A DNA stretch of 64,000 nucleotides from Paenochrobactrum gallinarii. Lineage in GTDB: Bacteria > Pseudomonadota > Alphaproteobacteria > Rhizobiales > Rhizobiaceae. The stretch is taken from assembly GCF_014205685.1 (NCBI RefSeq), contig NZ_JACIIU010000002.1:1-64000 (forward strand). Direction: 5' to 3'. Both the position numbers and the translations under genes were made by a program. Below, in pieces: positions 18,584 to 29,171 of this stretch (its first letter is position 1; the number at the start of each line of letters is the position of its first letter). The notes under the pieces were generated by a model. The model ran no database searches. It was not told the origin of the DNA and worked only from the letters and a program-made list of their open reading frames with translations.

Positions 18584-19291
18584 TCAATAATTTTGCAAGG
18601 CTCCGGCCGCTGCTGCCACCACTTTTGTGTTTTTTGCATCTTCCATCGCCTGAATGAAATTATCAGCCGTTTTTTCAAGTAACGAGAATGAACCGTAATG
18701 CGCGGGCAAAACAGTTTCAAATGACATAAAGCGCTGACAAGCCAAAGCCGCAACAGCACTGCCCATCGTAAAACGGTCACCAATCGGCACAATGCCGATT
18801 TCCGGCTGATGCAATTCATTAATCAGCGCCATATCGGAAAAAATATCAGTATCGCCCATATGATAGAGTGTCGGCTCGTCCTCAAAATGAAAAACCAGAC
18901 CATTGGCATTACCCAATGAATGCGACACACCATCTTGCGTGATTGTGGCTGATGAATGCAGCGCATTGACGAAAGTCATGCTGAAATCATCATTAAAAAT
19001 AGTACCGCCGGTGTTGCCCGGATCGGTCTTTTCAACACCCTGATGCGCAAGCCAAGCCGCCAAATCAGCATTGGCCAGTACCACTGCGCCATGTTCCTTG
19101 GCAATTTGCACTGTGTCGCCGATATGATCCCCGTGACCATGGGTCAGCGCGATATGGGTTACCCCCTGGACAGCTTGCTTCAGATCAACATCTTTGAAAC
19201 CCGGATTGCCGGTCAAAAACGGATCAATCAAAATAACACTTTTGCCAGCCTCAACCCGAAACGCCGCATGTCCAAGCCAGGTGATTTTCAT
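18584..19291 (-). CDS. UPF0173 metal-dependent hydrolase (metallo-beta-lactamase fold)
   Basis: A 235-residue cytoplasmic MBL-fold protein of the UPF0173 family. The zinc-binding signature HGHGDH is at residues 51-56, and MGDTDIFSD and LPAHYGSF supply further ligands. The start [11 protein letters not shown] is typical of the family. It is divergent from ruvX with 182 bp between them. The family's substrate is not established. Confidence 0.92.
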   Translation of the reverse strand: MKITWLGHAAFRVEAGKSVILIDPFLTGNPGFKDVDLKQAVQGVTHIALTHGHGDHIGDTVQIAKEHGAVVLANADLAAWLAHQGVEKTDPGNTGGTIFNDDFSMTFVNALHSSATITQDGVSHSLGNANGLVFHFEDEPTLYHMGDTDIFSDMALINELHQPEIGIVPIGDRFTMGSAVAALACQRFMSFETVLPAHYGSFSLLEKTADNFIQAMEDAKNTKVVAAAAGALQNY

Positions 19292-19473
19292 TCACTTACC
19301 CTCAAATTTTATCTACGCGCAGTTATGACGCGATCTAAAATAACATCAACCCCTGAAAAGGGATTATGAAAAATGACCATGATCAATGGCATTTTCATTA
19401 AATATAGTTCCGCTTTATCATTTTTATGGCATAGAGGCACTACTAAGCCCGCATTTGATAAAGGTTAAGACAC

Positions 19474-19971
19474 TTGGCAATCTTAGAAATCACCGAACTG
19501 CCCGACTTTCTGCAATCTAGTCAAACAGCTGGCAAAACCATTGCCGGCCTTGATCTGGGCACCAAAACCATCGGGCTGGCGATTTCAGATTTAGGCCTTT
19601 CTTTTGCCAATCCCCGCCCCGTTATCAAACGGGTTAAGTTTACAATCGATGCGCAAACACTCATTAAACAATTAGCCGATGAAAAGGTCTGCGCCATTAT
19701 TATTGGACTGCCGATGAACATGGACGGAACTGCAGGCCCACGCGTACAAGCGACCAAAGCCTTTGTGCGCACCATGCAGCCATTAACCGATATTCCGTTT
19801 GTATTCTGGGATGAACGCCTTTCGACCGTTGCCGCAGAACGTGCACTGATAGGCATGGATGTTTCCCGGCAAAAGCGGGCAGAACGCATTGATTCTGCCG
19901 CTGCCGCTTTCATCTTACAAGGTGCCCTTGACCGCCTGAACATGTTGCGTCGCCAACAAGACAGCGAATAA
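19474..19971 (+). CDS. ruvX: Putative pre-16S rRNA nuclease / Holliday junction resolvase YqgF
   Basis: A 165-residue RNase H-like nuclease. [15 protein letters not shown] places the first catalytic Asp at residue 27, [13 protein letters not shown] is the central motif, [13 protein letters not shown] gives the Glu, and [15 protein letters not shown] supplies the last Asp. It starts at TTG 19474 behind AAAGGTT. In most bacteria it matures the 5' end of 16S rRNA; it is also annotated as RuvX. It converges on the AidB-like gene with a 9-bp gap. Confidence 0.93.
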   Translation: MAILEITELPDFLQSSQTAGKTIAGLDLGTKTIGLAISDLGLSFANPRPVIKRVKFTIDAQTLIKQLADEKVCAIIIGLPMNMDGTAGPRVQATKAFVRTMQPLTDIPFVFWDERLSTVAAERALIGMDVSRQKRAERIDSAAAAFILQGALDRLNMLRRQQDSE

Positions 19972-19980
19972 TAACAGCAA

Positions 19981-21621
19981 TTATTGTAATGGCGGATAAA
20001 GCGTATCGATAATGCGCTTGGCATTATGGCGTGCATCCAGCATGCCATAAGTGGTGCGCCATTGGCCGCCAAGGCGGGTTTCGATGAAGGCATCGGCCAC
20101 ATGATCGGCACCTTGATGGCGAAGCTCCGCCGCAGCCGCAGCAAAGGCCAGCTGTTCGGTCAGCAATCGGGCAGCGCCTTCATCTGAATTGGTCAGCTGC
20201 ATGGCTGCACGAAGCACATTGATCGTACCCTGCCCGTTGCGCCCTAACTGGTTGCCGATCCAATCCAGCACTTCATCAAAAAGCTTCGGCGCTTTGGCAA
20301 GTACGCGCGCTACATCCAGCGCCATCACATTGCCGGAGCCTTCCCACATCGCATTAAACGGCGCTTCACGATAAAGACGCGGCAGATTGCTTTCTTCCAC
20401 ATAAGCATTGCCGCCTAATGCTTCCATCGCTTCATAAAGCAATGCTGGCGCAATTTTAGCGACCCAATATTTAACCACCGGCGTCATCGCACGGGCAAAT
20501 GATGCCTCCATACGATCATTGGCTGCCATATCAAAAGCACGCGCCAAACGCATGGAAAGGGCGGTAGCAGCCGCTACATCAAGCGCCATATCAGCAATAA
20601 CCCGCTGCATCAGCGGCTTATTGATTAAAGCTTCGCCATTGACCTGACGCATCCGTACATGATGCACGGCCTCTGCAAGCCCTGCATGCATCAGACCTGC
20701 GGAAGCCACAGCACAATCAAGCCGTGTGAGTGTCACCATATCAGTGATGGTTTTAATACCCTCTCCGGCTTTCCCCACCAGATGGACATGCACATTATCA
20801 AATTCGACTTCAGCAGTCGCATTGGAACGATTGCCAAGTTTGTCTTTCAGGCGCTGAAATGCAAAACCATTGAGCGAACCATCCGCCAGCACGCGCGGGG
20901 CTAAAAAGCAGCTTAAACCTTCCGGCAATTGCGCCAGCACCAAAAACGCATCGGACATCGGCGCCGACAGAAACCATTTATGGCCATTCAATAAATAGCT
21001 GTTATTATCAAAGCGTACGGCCTCACTGTTAAGACCGTTTAAATCCGTACCGCCCTGCTTTTCAGTCATACCGAGCCCAAGGGTGATGCCATTTTTATGG
21101 GCTGCGGCTCTGTGTGACTGATCATATTTGCGGCTCATAATCCGCGGCAGCCATTGCTTATAAAGATCAGATGACGACATGAGAGCAGCAAGCGACGCAT
21201 TGGTCATGGTCAGTGCATTAAGATGCCCTGCCTCCAGTTGCGCAGTCAGATAAAAACGAGCCGCGCGGGTCTGGTGCCGGCGCCCCGCCTCCGCTGCCCC
21301 GTCTTCCCAGACTGAGCAATGCAAGCCATTGGCAACCGAGCGGCGCATTAAAGCATGATAGGCCGGATGATATTCAACCTGATCGAGACGATGCCCCAGA
21401 CGATCATGGGTTTTCAGTATGGGCACTTCACTATTGGCCAGTCGCGCCAGTTCCTGCGCTTCCGGTGACAAAACATAACGACCAATCTGCTCCAGCTCAC
21501 GTTGCAGATTTTCAGGAAAACCACCCGCAATTTTCATCATTAGCGGATCGCTGGTATAAGCGTTATTTCCGGTCAGCGGCGCTGTCTGATTGATTACTTT
21601 ATGAGGTTTCAAAACTATCAT
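19981..21621 (-). CDS. aidB: AidB-like acyl-CoA dehydrogenase family protein
   Basis: A 546-residue flavoprotein. The N-terminal INQTAPLTGNNAYTSDP and the long form with a C-terminal extension are characteristic of AidB, the adaptive-response protein that binds DNA and protects against alkylation. The acyl-CoA dehydrogenase core is seen in GMTEKQGGTDL (FAD site), RLKDKLGNRSN and ALGGNAYVEESNLPRLYREA, with Glu-rich active-site surroundings. No adaptive-response partners (ada, alkB) are adjacent. It could instead act as an isovaleryl-type dehydrogenase; the AidB call is more likely because of length and N-terminus. Confidence 0.85.
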   Translation of the reverse strand: MIVLKPHKVINQTAPLTGNNAYTSDPLMMKIAGGFPENLQRELEQIGRYVLSPEAQELARLANSEVPILKTHDRLGHRLDQVEYHPAYHALMRRSVANGLHCSVWEDGAAEAGRRHQTRAARFYLTAQLEAGHLNALTMTNASLAALMSSSDLYKQWLPRIMSRKYDQSHRAAAHKNGITLGLGMTEKQGGTDLNGLNSEAVRFDNNSYLLNGHKWFLSAPMSDAFLVLAQLPEGLSCFLAPRVLADGSLNGFAFQRLKDKLGNRSNATAEVEFDNVHVHLVGKAGEGIKTITDMVTLTRLDCAVASAGLMHAGLAEAVHHVRMRQVNGEALINKPLMQRVIADMALDVAAATALSMRLARAFDMAANDRMEASFARAMTPVVKYWVAKIAPALLYEAMEALGGNAYVEESNLPRLYREAPFNAMWEGSGNVMALDVARVLAKAPKLFDEVLDWIGNQLGRNGQGTINVLRAAMQLTNSDEGAARLLTEQLAFAAAAAELRHQGADHVADAFIETRLGGQWRTTYGMLDARHNAKRIIDTLYPPLQ

Positions 21622-22181
21622 CCGTTTACGAAAGCGATGAAATGCCGTTTAACCCGAGTAACAAATCATCATATGGCATCACTTTTTAATCTGTCATGAT
21701 GCCTGCTAAATGCTAATAATATGCAACCAGATGCAGCTTTTACTGCCTTTTCATTCCAAACAGCTGTTTTTCAGCTCTCAAATACGTAAAAAAACACCGT
21801 TTGACACACTATCCACAGAATCGTTTCGGCTGAAAGTCCTGTAAAATCCGACAGGTGATACATTAGTAAGAGCTGTTATTAATTTTATAAAAACGGTTAA
21901 TAAATGCATTAAAAAAGCAACTCACGTTACTTTTTAAGAGCTGATACAATTATCAATCTTAAGATTTCCACAATTCAGAAATAATGTGAAACCCCACCTG
22001 CTCTGGGGTTTTGAAAAATTGAGAACTATTCCGTTAACCTTCTATTTAAAGTTTTTGGTAATGCGCGATTGCGCTATTTCCTTCAACTTCGCAAGCCGGT
22101 ACTATGCAAGATGGCGGAATAAGTATGGCGCGCGTTTAGCGTCGCACGTCACAGAGTTTTTGAGTACGAGGTAAAAGATCG
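21622..22181. promoter_or_regulatory. Long leader/promoter region of the polar-growth gene
   Basis: A 560-bp gap with no credible gene. A hairpin AAACCCCA (21989-21996) / TGGGGTTT (22004-22011) lies ahead of the large gene. Two TTAA...TTAA pairs occur, at about 21897-21912 and 22033-22048; both have an 8-base spacer, one more than the CtrA consensus, so CtrA control is only a weak suggestion. The ribosome site GAGG precedes the ATG at 22182. Confidence 0.4.
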
Positions 22182-25100
22182 ATGGCAACATCTACCAAAG
22201 CACAGAAGATCGACATGGAAGTCGAAGCAGCGCTGGAAAAAGCGCTCGACATCGATTTTAACGACGGTCTTGATCTTGATATGGATCTGGGCGCCATTGA
22301 TGACGAAATCACGCTTGATGATCTGGAGTTGCAGATTTCGCGCGCGGCAGAAGAACTGGCCAGCGAGCAAAATGCATCCCTCTTGGCAAGTCGTAAAGAA
22401 GAGCTGGTCAGCGTAGCCGACACGAGCAATGTCGCAGCTGCCGATGTGGCTGTTGTTGCAGCGCCACCTGCCCCGCCTTCACCGCCAACTGTCAAAGCCG
22501 CCAATTCTGAACCAAAAAACACTTCTGATGCTGAGCTTGTTACCTCGCAAGCCTCTGCTGTCAGCTCCTCACCTCGCGCCTCCGCACTCAAACCTGCCAA
22601 TGACGACCTGCGCGGCGATGGCATGTTTACCTCGCGTCGTGCGACCGAGCGCTCATCAAAAATTTTCTGGACAACCACCGCTGTCAGCACTTTGTGGGCT
22701 GCGGGTGGCATCATGCTCGCCCGCTCCCTCAATGGCGGTTTTCCCACACTGCAATCTGTCGGTGAATTCTTCGGCACTCCGGCAGGTTTAGGCATTGCAA
22801 CCGGTGTTGCTGTACCTGTTGTTATGTTCTGGGGTTTTGCACAGCTCGTGCGCCGTGCACAGGAAATGCAATCGGCAGCCCGCCGTATGACAGAAGCTGC
22901 CCTTCGCCTGGCAGAGCCTGATAATCTCGCCGGTGACCGCGTGTCCAATCTCGGACAAGCCGTGCGCCGTGAAGTGGCTGCGATGAATGAAGGCATTGAG
23001 CGCACTCTTGCACGTGCTGTTGAACTTGAAACACTGGTTCAATCGGAAGTGAACGAACTGGAACGCGCTTACTCAGATAATGAAGTACGCATCCGCTCTC
23101 TCGTTGGCGATTTGAACAGTGAGCGTGAAGCTGTTGTCAGCCATGCCGAGCGTGTCCGCTCTTCCATCAGTGGCGCGCATGAGCAGCTTAAAGAAGAGCT
23201 GACCAGTGCCACAACTATTATTCGTGACAATGTATTAGCTGCATCTGAACAGCTAAATTCTGTTTTGACCGATACCGGTGATCGTCTCATCAGTGGTATT
23301 CGTGAAGGCGGCAGCGCCATCACCGAAGCGATTGAAACAAAAACCGGCACGATTGCCGCCGGTATCACCTCCTCAGGCCAGGCTTTTGCGGAAATCCTTG
23401 ATTCACGCATAAGCGCCATTGACGAACAGTCACGCACGATCACCGACAAGCTGACAGAAGCTTTGGATACACGTACAAGCGGCATTGCTAACCTGCTTGG
23501 CGATGCAACCCAAACAATGGTCAGTGAATTTGATACACGCCTGACCAACCTCGACACGACACTGACTGAACGCGGTGCATCGCTTGTCAGCGAGTTTGAA
23601 AACCGTGCTCATGCGCTGGATGCCAGCACTGAAAAACTCAATGCGGCACTTGATGCCCGTTCACGCCAGATCAATGAAAACCTCATTGCACGCACCCGTG
23701 AAATTGCTGACACATTCTCCGGTGGTCGCGCATCAATCAGCACCATCATTGACGAAACAAAGTCAAAGATTGGTGAAGACCTCAACAGCATCACCCATGG
23801 TGTTGGCTCATTGCTGAGCGAAAAAGCTGCCACATTTGCTGGCCAGCTGGCTGAAAGCCGCGATGCTTTCACCAATTCACTGAGCAGTGAAGCGGATCGT
23901 GTAGCTGCTGCCATTCAGGAGCATGCCAATTCATTGGCACAGCACAGCGTCAATATTGAGCAGGTTGTTGCTCAAAACGCGCATATGCTGAGTGATGCTT
24001 CGCAAAACCATGCCGCTATTCTGGAGCAGCGCACTAATGATCTGCGTCAGGCGATGGAACAAAACCACGCCTTGCTCGGCCAGAATTTTGAAGGTCACAT
24101 CCAGGCGCTTGATCAACGTATGTCAGCAATTCAGAGCGCGCTGGAAGGCAACCAGAACCTGCTCGCTCAGACTTTGGATGAACGCACAAGCCTTCTCAAC
24201 CAAACATTGAGCGAAAAGCGCGAAAGCCTCAGCAATGCGCTGGATGAACGCGTTTCGACCATCCGCAGCTCCATTCAAGAGGGGCAGGCAGAACTGGCAC
24301 ATATGCTCGACGAGCGTAACAATGCCATGGGTCTGATCATGAATGAAAGCAAAGCGGCATGGAGTGCAGGCTTTGAAGATCACGCCCGTCAGCTGGACGA
24401 GCGCGTTGGCATGATGGCACAAACCCTCAGCAGCAACGCAGCAGCTTTGGCTCAGGTTCTTGGCAATCATGAACGCAGCATGGAAGATGGCTCGCAGCGT
24501 CTGCATTCTTCCATCAATGAAGCATCCGCTTCACTCAGCCAGTCACTTGACGGCTACCATGAAGCCATCCAAAGCCGCACATCCGGCCTTCAGGAGGCTA
24601 TTGAAAACAGCAATGCGCTGATCAATTCCGCATTTGACGGCCAGTCCGGCGTCATTGCTGAGCGCACCCAGACCATGGAAAAAGCGCTGGCGATGGGTGT
24701 TGATAATGTTCGTCGCTCGCTTGAACAGAGCGCCGGCGTTGTTGCTAACACATTGCGTGAGAAAATCGTTGAAGCTGCCAGCAGCCTGTCACAGGAAGCG
24801 GCAAAAGCCGGCGAAACCCTTGATGGTTTTGGTACCCAGTTCAGCACCCGCCTTATTGAGACAATGGGCGGCACCGAACAGCGTCTTGATGCCCGCGCAA
24901 CGGAAGTTGCTGCTAGCTTGCACGACATTGAAAACCGCCTGACAGGTGGCCTGTCGGCAATCGAATCACGCATTGCTGACACAGCATTCAAAACAACAGA
25001 TACACTGGCAAGCCATAGCGATGCCTTCGCCACCCGTATTGAAGACAATCTCTCCGGCACCGAGGCACGCCTGAATGAACGTGCCGATGCAATCGCTACC

Positions 25101-26786
25101 CGCCTTGGTGACATCGGCTCGCAGATTACAGTTGAGCTTGGCTCCGTTGAGGCCCGCATTGCGCAGGTAACCGATACAACGGCTGTAACTCTTGAAGAAC
25201 GCACCCGTGAACTCAATGCAGTTCTGGCAGCGCGCTCCCTCGAAATCACCAATATTCTGGCCGACACCGCCGAGCCTCTGGTTCAGCGTCTGGCAGATAG
25301 CGGCCGTGGCCTTGCAACACAGCTTGAAGAAGCAACTCATGCTGCGACCGACAGATTGCGCGCTGAAAATGCGGCACTCGTCAATGCACTGGCCAACCGT
25401 ACCGCCGATACAATTGCAGCCGTTCAGGAAGCTAAAAATGGCCTCTCTGAAGGTGTCAGTGACCTGATTGATCGCCTGTCCGCATCCAACAACCAGTTGG
25501 GTCAGCTGATTGATACCGCAACCCGCAATTTAAGCGATGTTGACACCAAGCTGGTTGAGTCGACGTCAAACTTTGCCCGCAATACCCATCGTGCAGCAGA
25601 AATGTTCCACACATCCACCAAGCTGATCGACAATAATCTTGGTCACTTGCGTGAATTGTCCGGCAATGCATTGCAGCAGATTGGTGATATTGCCGGTCGC
25701 TTTGAAGCGCACAGCCAAGTTCTGGCTTCCGCATCCGACATGATCAACTCTGCGCAGAACGGCCTGAGCAGCACATTGACGGAACGTCAGGAAGCACTGG
25801 ACAAACTGGCAAACGGCCTTGTTGCCAAGTCAGAGACTATCCAGCACCTGATGCAGTCCTTTGAGCAGCTCGTCAGTGGTAGCTTTGAGCGCGCTGAAGG
25901 CCAGACCCGGACATCGGCTGAAAACCTTCGCGACAGCGTGACAAGCCTTGTGGAAGAAGCTGCACAGAAGTTTGCTTCTGCAACCGACGAAATCCGCCGC
26001 ACCGCCACTGAAATTCGTACCGAGCTGAACGAAACCCGTGGTGAATTGCAGCGCGGCGTGCTGGATATGCCTGAACAGGCAAAAGAATCCACCACTGCAA
26101 TGCGTAAGGCTGTTTCCGAGCAAATCAACGCGCTGAAAGAGCTGGCACAAATCGTCAACAAATCCGGCCGTCTGGTTGATGTTGGTGATGAGCAAGCAGA
26201 CCGCAGTCAAGCACGTGCGCCACGCCCTGCTATTCCTGCAAGCCGCAATATGGCCTATCAGGAAGCAACACCGGTTACCCCTAGTGAAGATCGCGTTGTA
26301 GCAGCTTCACAGCCAAGCTTTGCTGCCAAGCCTGCTCAGCAGGCCGGTGAGAAGCCACGCGGCTGGGTGTCTGATCTTCTGGCACGCGCATCGCGAGATG
26401 ATGACAAGCCTGCCAAGCCTGCACCTGAACAGCGTTCTTCGCAGAATTCAGAATCGCTGAATTCCCTGTCGATGGATATTGCCCGTGCAATCGATCATGA
26501 AGCTGCAGTTGACCTGTGGACACGTTATCGTCGTGGTGAGCGCAATATCTTCTCGCGTCGCCTCTACACCGCTAAGGGTGAGCAGACATTCAACGAAATC
26601 AAGCGCAAATACGAAAGCGAAGCCGAGTTCCGCCGTGCAGTTGACCGCTACATGAATGACTTCCAGCGCTTGCTTGAAGATGTAGCACGCAGCGACCGCG
26701 ACCAGATGGTGACTCAGTCTTATCTGACTTCAGATACCGGTAAGGTCTACACCATGCTTGCTCATGCAAGTGGCCGTTTGCGCTAA
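22182..26786 (+). CDS. Giant membrane-anchored coiled-coil protein, GPR/RgsE-like polar growth protein
   Basis: A 1534-residue protein. Residues 1-155 are acidic and Pro/Ala-rich. Two hydrophobic segments at about 160-182 and 200-222 anchor it in the inner membrane. About 1100 residues of degenerate heptad repeats follow (recurring LDERxxxxxxxLxE, apolipoprotein-like), then a Pro-rich linker near 1350-1420, and a conserved globular end at 1427-1534 (IARAIDHEAAVDLWTRYRRG). This plan matches the Rhizobiales growth-pole ring protein described in Agrobacterium and called RgsE in Sinorhizobium, needed for unipolar growth. Those homologues exceed 2000 residues as I recall, so this one is short. Assigned by architecture, not by search. 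Confidence 0.75.
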   Translation: MATSTKAQKIDMEVEAALEKALDIDFNDGLDLDMDLGAIDDEITLDDLELQISRAAEELASEQNASLLASRKEELVSVADTSNVAAADVAVVAAPPAPPSPPTVKAANSEPKNTSDAELVTSQASAVSSSPRASALKPANDDLRGDGMFTSRRATERSSKIFWTTTAVSTLWAAGGIMLARSLNGGFPTLQSVGEFFGTPAGLGIATGVAVPVVMFWGFAQLVRRAQEMQSAARRMTEAALRLAEPDNLAGDRVSNLGQAVRREVAAMNEGIERTLARAVELETLVQSEVNELERAYSDNEVRIRSLVGDLNSEREAVVSHAERVRSSISGAHEQLKEELTSATTIIRDNVLAASEQLNSVLTDTGDRLISGIREGGSAITEAIETKTGTIAAGITSSGQAFAEILDSRISAIDEQSRTITDKLTEALDTRTSGIANLLGDATQTMVSEFDTRLTNLDTTLTERGASLVSEFENRAHALDASTEKLNAALDARSRQINENLIARTREIADTFSGGRASISTIIDETKSKIGEDLNSITHGVGSLLSEKAATFAGQLAESRDAFTNSLSSEADRVAAAIQEHANSLAQHSVNIEQVVAQNAHMLSDASQNHAAILEQRTNDLRQAMEQNHALLGQNFEGHIQALDQRMSAIQSALEGNQNLLAQTLDERTSLLNQTLSEKRESLSNALDERVSTIRSSIQEGQAELAHMLDERNNAMGLIMNESKAAWSAGFEDHARQLDERVGMMAQTLSSNAAALAQVLGNHERSMEDGSQRLHSSINEASASLSQSLDGYHEAIQSRTSGLQEAIENSNALINSAFDGQSGVIAERTQTMEKALAMGVDNVRRSLEQSAGVVANTLREKIVEAASSLSQEAAKAGETLDGFGTQFSTRLIETMGGTEQRLDARATEVAASLHDIENRLTGGLSAIESRIADTAFKTTDTLASHSDAFATRIEDNLSGTEARLNERADAIATRLGDIGSQITVELGSVEARIAQVTDTTAVTLEERTRELNAVLAARSLEITNILADTAEPLVQRLADSGRGLATQLEEATHAATDRLRAENAALVNALANRTADTIAAVQEAKNGLSEGVSDLIDRLSASNNQLGQLIDTATRNLSDVDTKLVESTSNFARNTHRAAEMFHTSTKLIDNNLGHLRELSGNALQQIGDIAGRFEAHSQVLASASDMINSAQNGLSSTLTERQEALDKLANGLVAKSETIQHLMQSFEQLVSGSFERAEGQTRTSAENLRDSVTSLVEEAAQKFASATDEIRRTATEIRTELNETRGELQRGVLDMPEQAKESTTAMRKAVSEQINALKELAQIVNKSGRLVDVGDEQADRSQARAPRPAIPASRNMAYQEATPVTPSEDRVVAASQPSFAAKPAQQAGEKPRGWVSDLLARASRDDDKPAKPAPEQRSSQNSESLNSLSMDIARAIDHEAAVDLWTRYRRGERNIFSRRLYTAKGEQTFNEIKRKYESEAEFRRAVDRYMNDFQRLLEDVARSDRDQMVTQSYLTSDTGKVYTMLAHASGRLR

Positions 26787-26807
26787 AAAAAGATGCATCA
26801 AAAACTC

Positions 26808-26835
26808 AAAGGGATCACAGCAATGTGATCCCTTT
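26808..26835 (+). terminator. Intrinsic terminator of the GPR-like gene
   Basis: Perfect 12-bp stem AAAGGGATCACA (26808-26819), tetraloop GCAA, TGTGATCCCTTT (26824-26835), then TTT. It lies 21 bp after the stop codon. Confidence 0.93.
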
Positions 26836-27107
26836 TTTATTTTCAAGAAACAGCTTTTATTACAACCATATCAAATGGATATTTTAACATTCTCATATTT
26901 TAATTTAATTGCCAAAAAAGAAATCAGGCAATAAATTTCAAAAGCGATTGCAATCCGTTTCGGAATTGCCGATCTAATCTATATAAATAAAATATGCCCC
27001 GAACAAAGCCACATAAGGCGCATTCGGAGTTTCAACTTTTTGTGTCATGACTATCGTGCGCATCATGCTTTTATTGATGGCACCCGGAGAATACCGGAAG
27101 GTTTCTA

Positions 27108-28613
27108 ATGCTTGAAAAACGTATCCGCAATCAATCATTAATGAGCAAAATCGTTTCGGCGCATGAAGCAGCAAGCCTGATTAAAGACGGAATGGTTGTC
27201 GGCATGAGCGGCTTTACCCGTGCCGGTGATGCCAAAGCTGTGCCGGTTGCAATGGCCGAAATTGCGCAAACTAATCCTTTTCAAATCACTCTCATAACCG
27301 GCGCATCGCTTGGTCATGATGTCGATAAAATTTTAACAGAAGCAAACATTCTGGAACGTCGTATGCCGTTTCAGGTCGACATAACCTTGCGCGCTGCTAT
27401 CAATCGCGGCGAGGTGATGTTCATCGATCAGCACCTCTCCGAAACGGTTGAACAGCTCCGTTCCAAGCAAATCGGCCCGATTGATTATGCAGTGGTTGAA
27501 GCGCTTGCCATTACGCAAGACGGTGCGATCATTCCGACCACATCCATCGGCAATTCAGCAAGTTTTGCCATTCTGGCGGAAAAGGTTATTGTTGAAATCA
27601 ACCTCAACCATCCGCTTGAGCTGGAAGGTTTGCACGATATTTATATCCCGACCAAACGTCCGTCGCGCGAGCCAATCGCCGTCATGGATTGCAACAGCCG
27701 TGTTGGCACGCCTTATATTCCGATCCCGATTGAGAAGATCGCTGCCATTGTCATTACCCATGAATATGACAGTGCCTCAACGGTTGAGCCAGCGGATGAC
27801 GAAACCTCAGCCATTGCCCAGCATTTGATCAGGTTTCTGGAAGATGAAGTGGAAAAAGGAAGGCTCGATATGAGCCTCAACCCTTTGCAAGCCGGCATTG
27901 GCAGCATTGCCAATGCGGTACTTAAAGGCTTTGCAGAAAGTCCTTTCCATAATCTGCGCATGTATAGCGAGGTTTTGCAGGATTCGACCTTTGACCTGAT
28001 TGATGCAGGCAAGCTGGATTTTGCCTCCGGCTCCTCCATCACTTTAAGCCAGTCATATGCGGAGCGTGTTTATAATAATCTCGACCGCTACCGCGATCAG
28101 TTGATCCTGCGCCCTCAAGAAATCAGCAATCATCCGGAAGTGATCCGTCGTCTAGGTATTATCGGCATTAATACAGCGCTGGAATTCGACATTTACGGCA
28201 ATGTGAATTCCACTCATGTTGATGGCACCAATATGATGAATGGTATTGGCGGTTCGGGCGATTTTGCCCGCAATGCCTATATTTCCATTTTCGTCAGCAA
28301 ATCGATTGCGAAAAACGGCCAGATTTCATCCATCGTACCGATGGTCACCCACGTTGACCATAATGAGCACGATGTTGATATCCTGGTCACCGAGCAGGGA
28401 CTGGCGGATTTGCGCGGCCTCGCCCCGCGTGAGCGCGCGCGCACCATTATCGATAATTGTGTGCATCCTGACTATCAGTCCCAGATCAATGATTATTATG
28501 AACGTGCCTGTGCCCGTGGCGGACACACACCGCATCTTCTTGAAGAGGCTTTTTCCTGGCATCTCAATCGCCAGCAAACCGGCACTATGCGACTTAACAA
28601 TAATAAAGGATAA
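27108..28613 (+). CDS. Succinate/acetyl-CoA CoA-transferase
   Basis: A 501-residue class I CoA-transferase of the AarC/Ach1/YgfH type. The catalytic Glu is Glu288 in MYSEVLQDST, and NGIGGSGDFARNAYIS is the CoA-binding loop typical of acetyl-CoA:succinate CoA-transferases. It interconverts acetyl-CoA plus succinate with acetate plus succinyl-CoA in the cytoplasm. Start ATG at 27108 behind GGAAGG. A MAPEG gene begins seven bases after its stop, so the two are probably cotranscribed. Orthologues are often annotated acetyl-CoA hydrolase; transferase activity is more likely from the motif. Confidence 0.9.
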   Translation: MLEKRIRNQSLMSKIVSAHEAASLIKDGMVVGMSGFTRAGDAKAVPVAMAEIAQTNPFQITLITGASLGHDVDKILTEANILERRMPFQVDITLRAAINRGEVMFIDQHLSETVEQLRSKQIGPIDYAVVEALAITQDGAIIPTTSIGNSASFAILAEKVIVEINLNHPLELEGLHDIYIPTKRPSREPIAVMDCNSRVGTPYIPIPIEKIAAIVITHEYDSASTVEPADDETSAIAQHLIRFLEDEVEKGRLDMSLNPLQAGIGSIANAVLKGFAESPFHNLRMYSEVLQDSTFDLIDAGKLDFASGSSITLSQSYAERVYNNLDRYRDQLILRPQEISNHPEVIRRLGIIGINTALEFDIYGNVNSTHVDGTNMMNGIGGSGDFARNAYISIFVSKSIAKNGQISSIVPMVTHVDHNEHDVDILVTEQGLADLRGLAPRERARTIIDNCVHPDYQSQINDYYERACARGGHTPHLLEEAFSWHLNRQQTGTMRLNNNKG

Positions 28614-28619
28614 TAAGGC

Positions 28620-29015
28620 ATGACACCCGAGCTTTATCTACTGACGGCCACTCTTGTTCTGGCTATTATCCATGTGATGGCACCTGCAGCATTTCGCAAT
28701 CGCGAAACTGGCAGTGAATACAATATGGGGCCGCGTGACGAACAAGGTCCTCCGGTGGGCATTATAACCGCCCGCCTTCAACGTGCGCAGAAAAACTTCT
28801 ACGAAACATTACCGCTTTTTATTGCGGCGGTACTGATTGCGCATATTGCGGGCAAAACCGGCACTTTGACACTGACAGGTGCATGGCTGTTTGTATTGGC
28901 ACGCTTCGCTTATTTACCGCTTTACGCCATCGGCCAAGGGCCATTTCGCAGCATAAGCTGGGGGATATCCATGCTCGGACTGCTTCTGGTACTTGTAGCA
29001 GTCATCGTACCCTGA
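28620..29015 (+). CDS. MAPEG family membrane protein
   Basis: A 131-residue protein with four membrane segments, of the family of membrane-associated eicosanoid/glutathione proteins. The conserved middle, RAQKNFYETLPLFIAAV, and the later ARFAYLPLYAIGQGPFRS are the family signature. The bacterial members' substrates are mostly unknown; glutathione-linked chemistry is possible. It begins seven bases after the CoA-transferase stop, behind AAAGGATAATAAGG. Confidence 0.88.
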   Translation: MTPELYLLTATLVLAIIHVMAPAAFRNRETGSEYNMGPRDEQGPPVGIITARLQRAQKNFYETLPLFIAAVLIAHIAGKTGTLTLTGAWLFVLARFAYLPLYAIGQGPFRSISWGISMLGLLLVLVAVIVP

Positions 29016-29171
29016 TAAAGACCCGTCACCTACATGCAAGTAAATTTAGCATTTTCGTAAGAACAAATATGTTCTGAAACGTAAATGCAGCATTTTAAAC
29101 AGATAAAAAGTATGACTGAGCCGGACGCTTCTGTGGAGGAACTCCACCGCTTATGTCATCACTTAATACTG

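Noticed and set aside
21897..22048. Two TTAA...TTAA pairs considered as CtrA boxes
   Set aside because: Both have an 8-base spacer rather than 7; kept only as a weak remark in the leader annotation.
22136..23005. 289-codon antisense frame under the polar-growth gene
   Set aside because: Long antisense frames are expected under biased coiled-coil coding sequence; the Ser/Arg-rich translation is a typical shadow.
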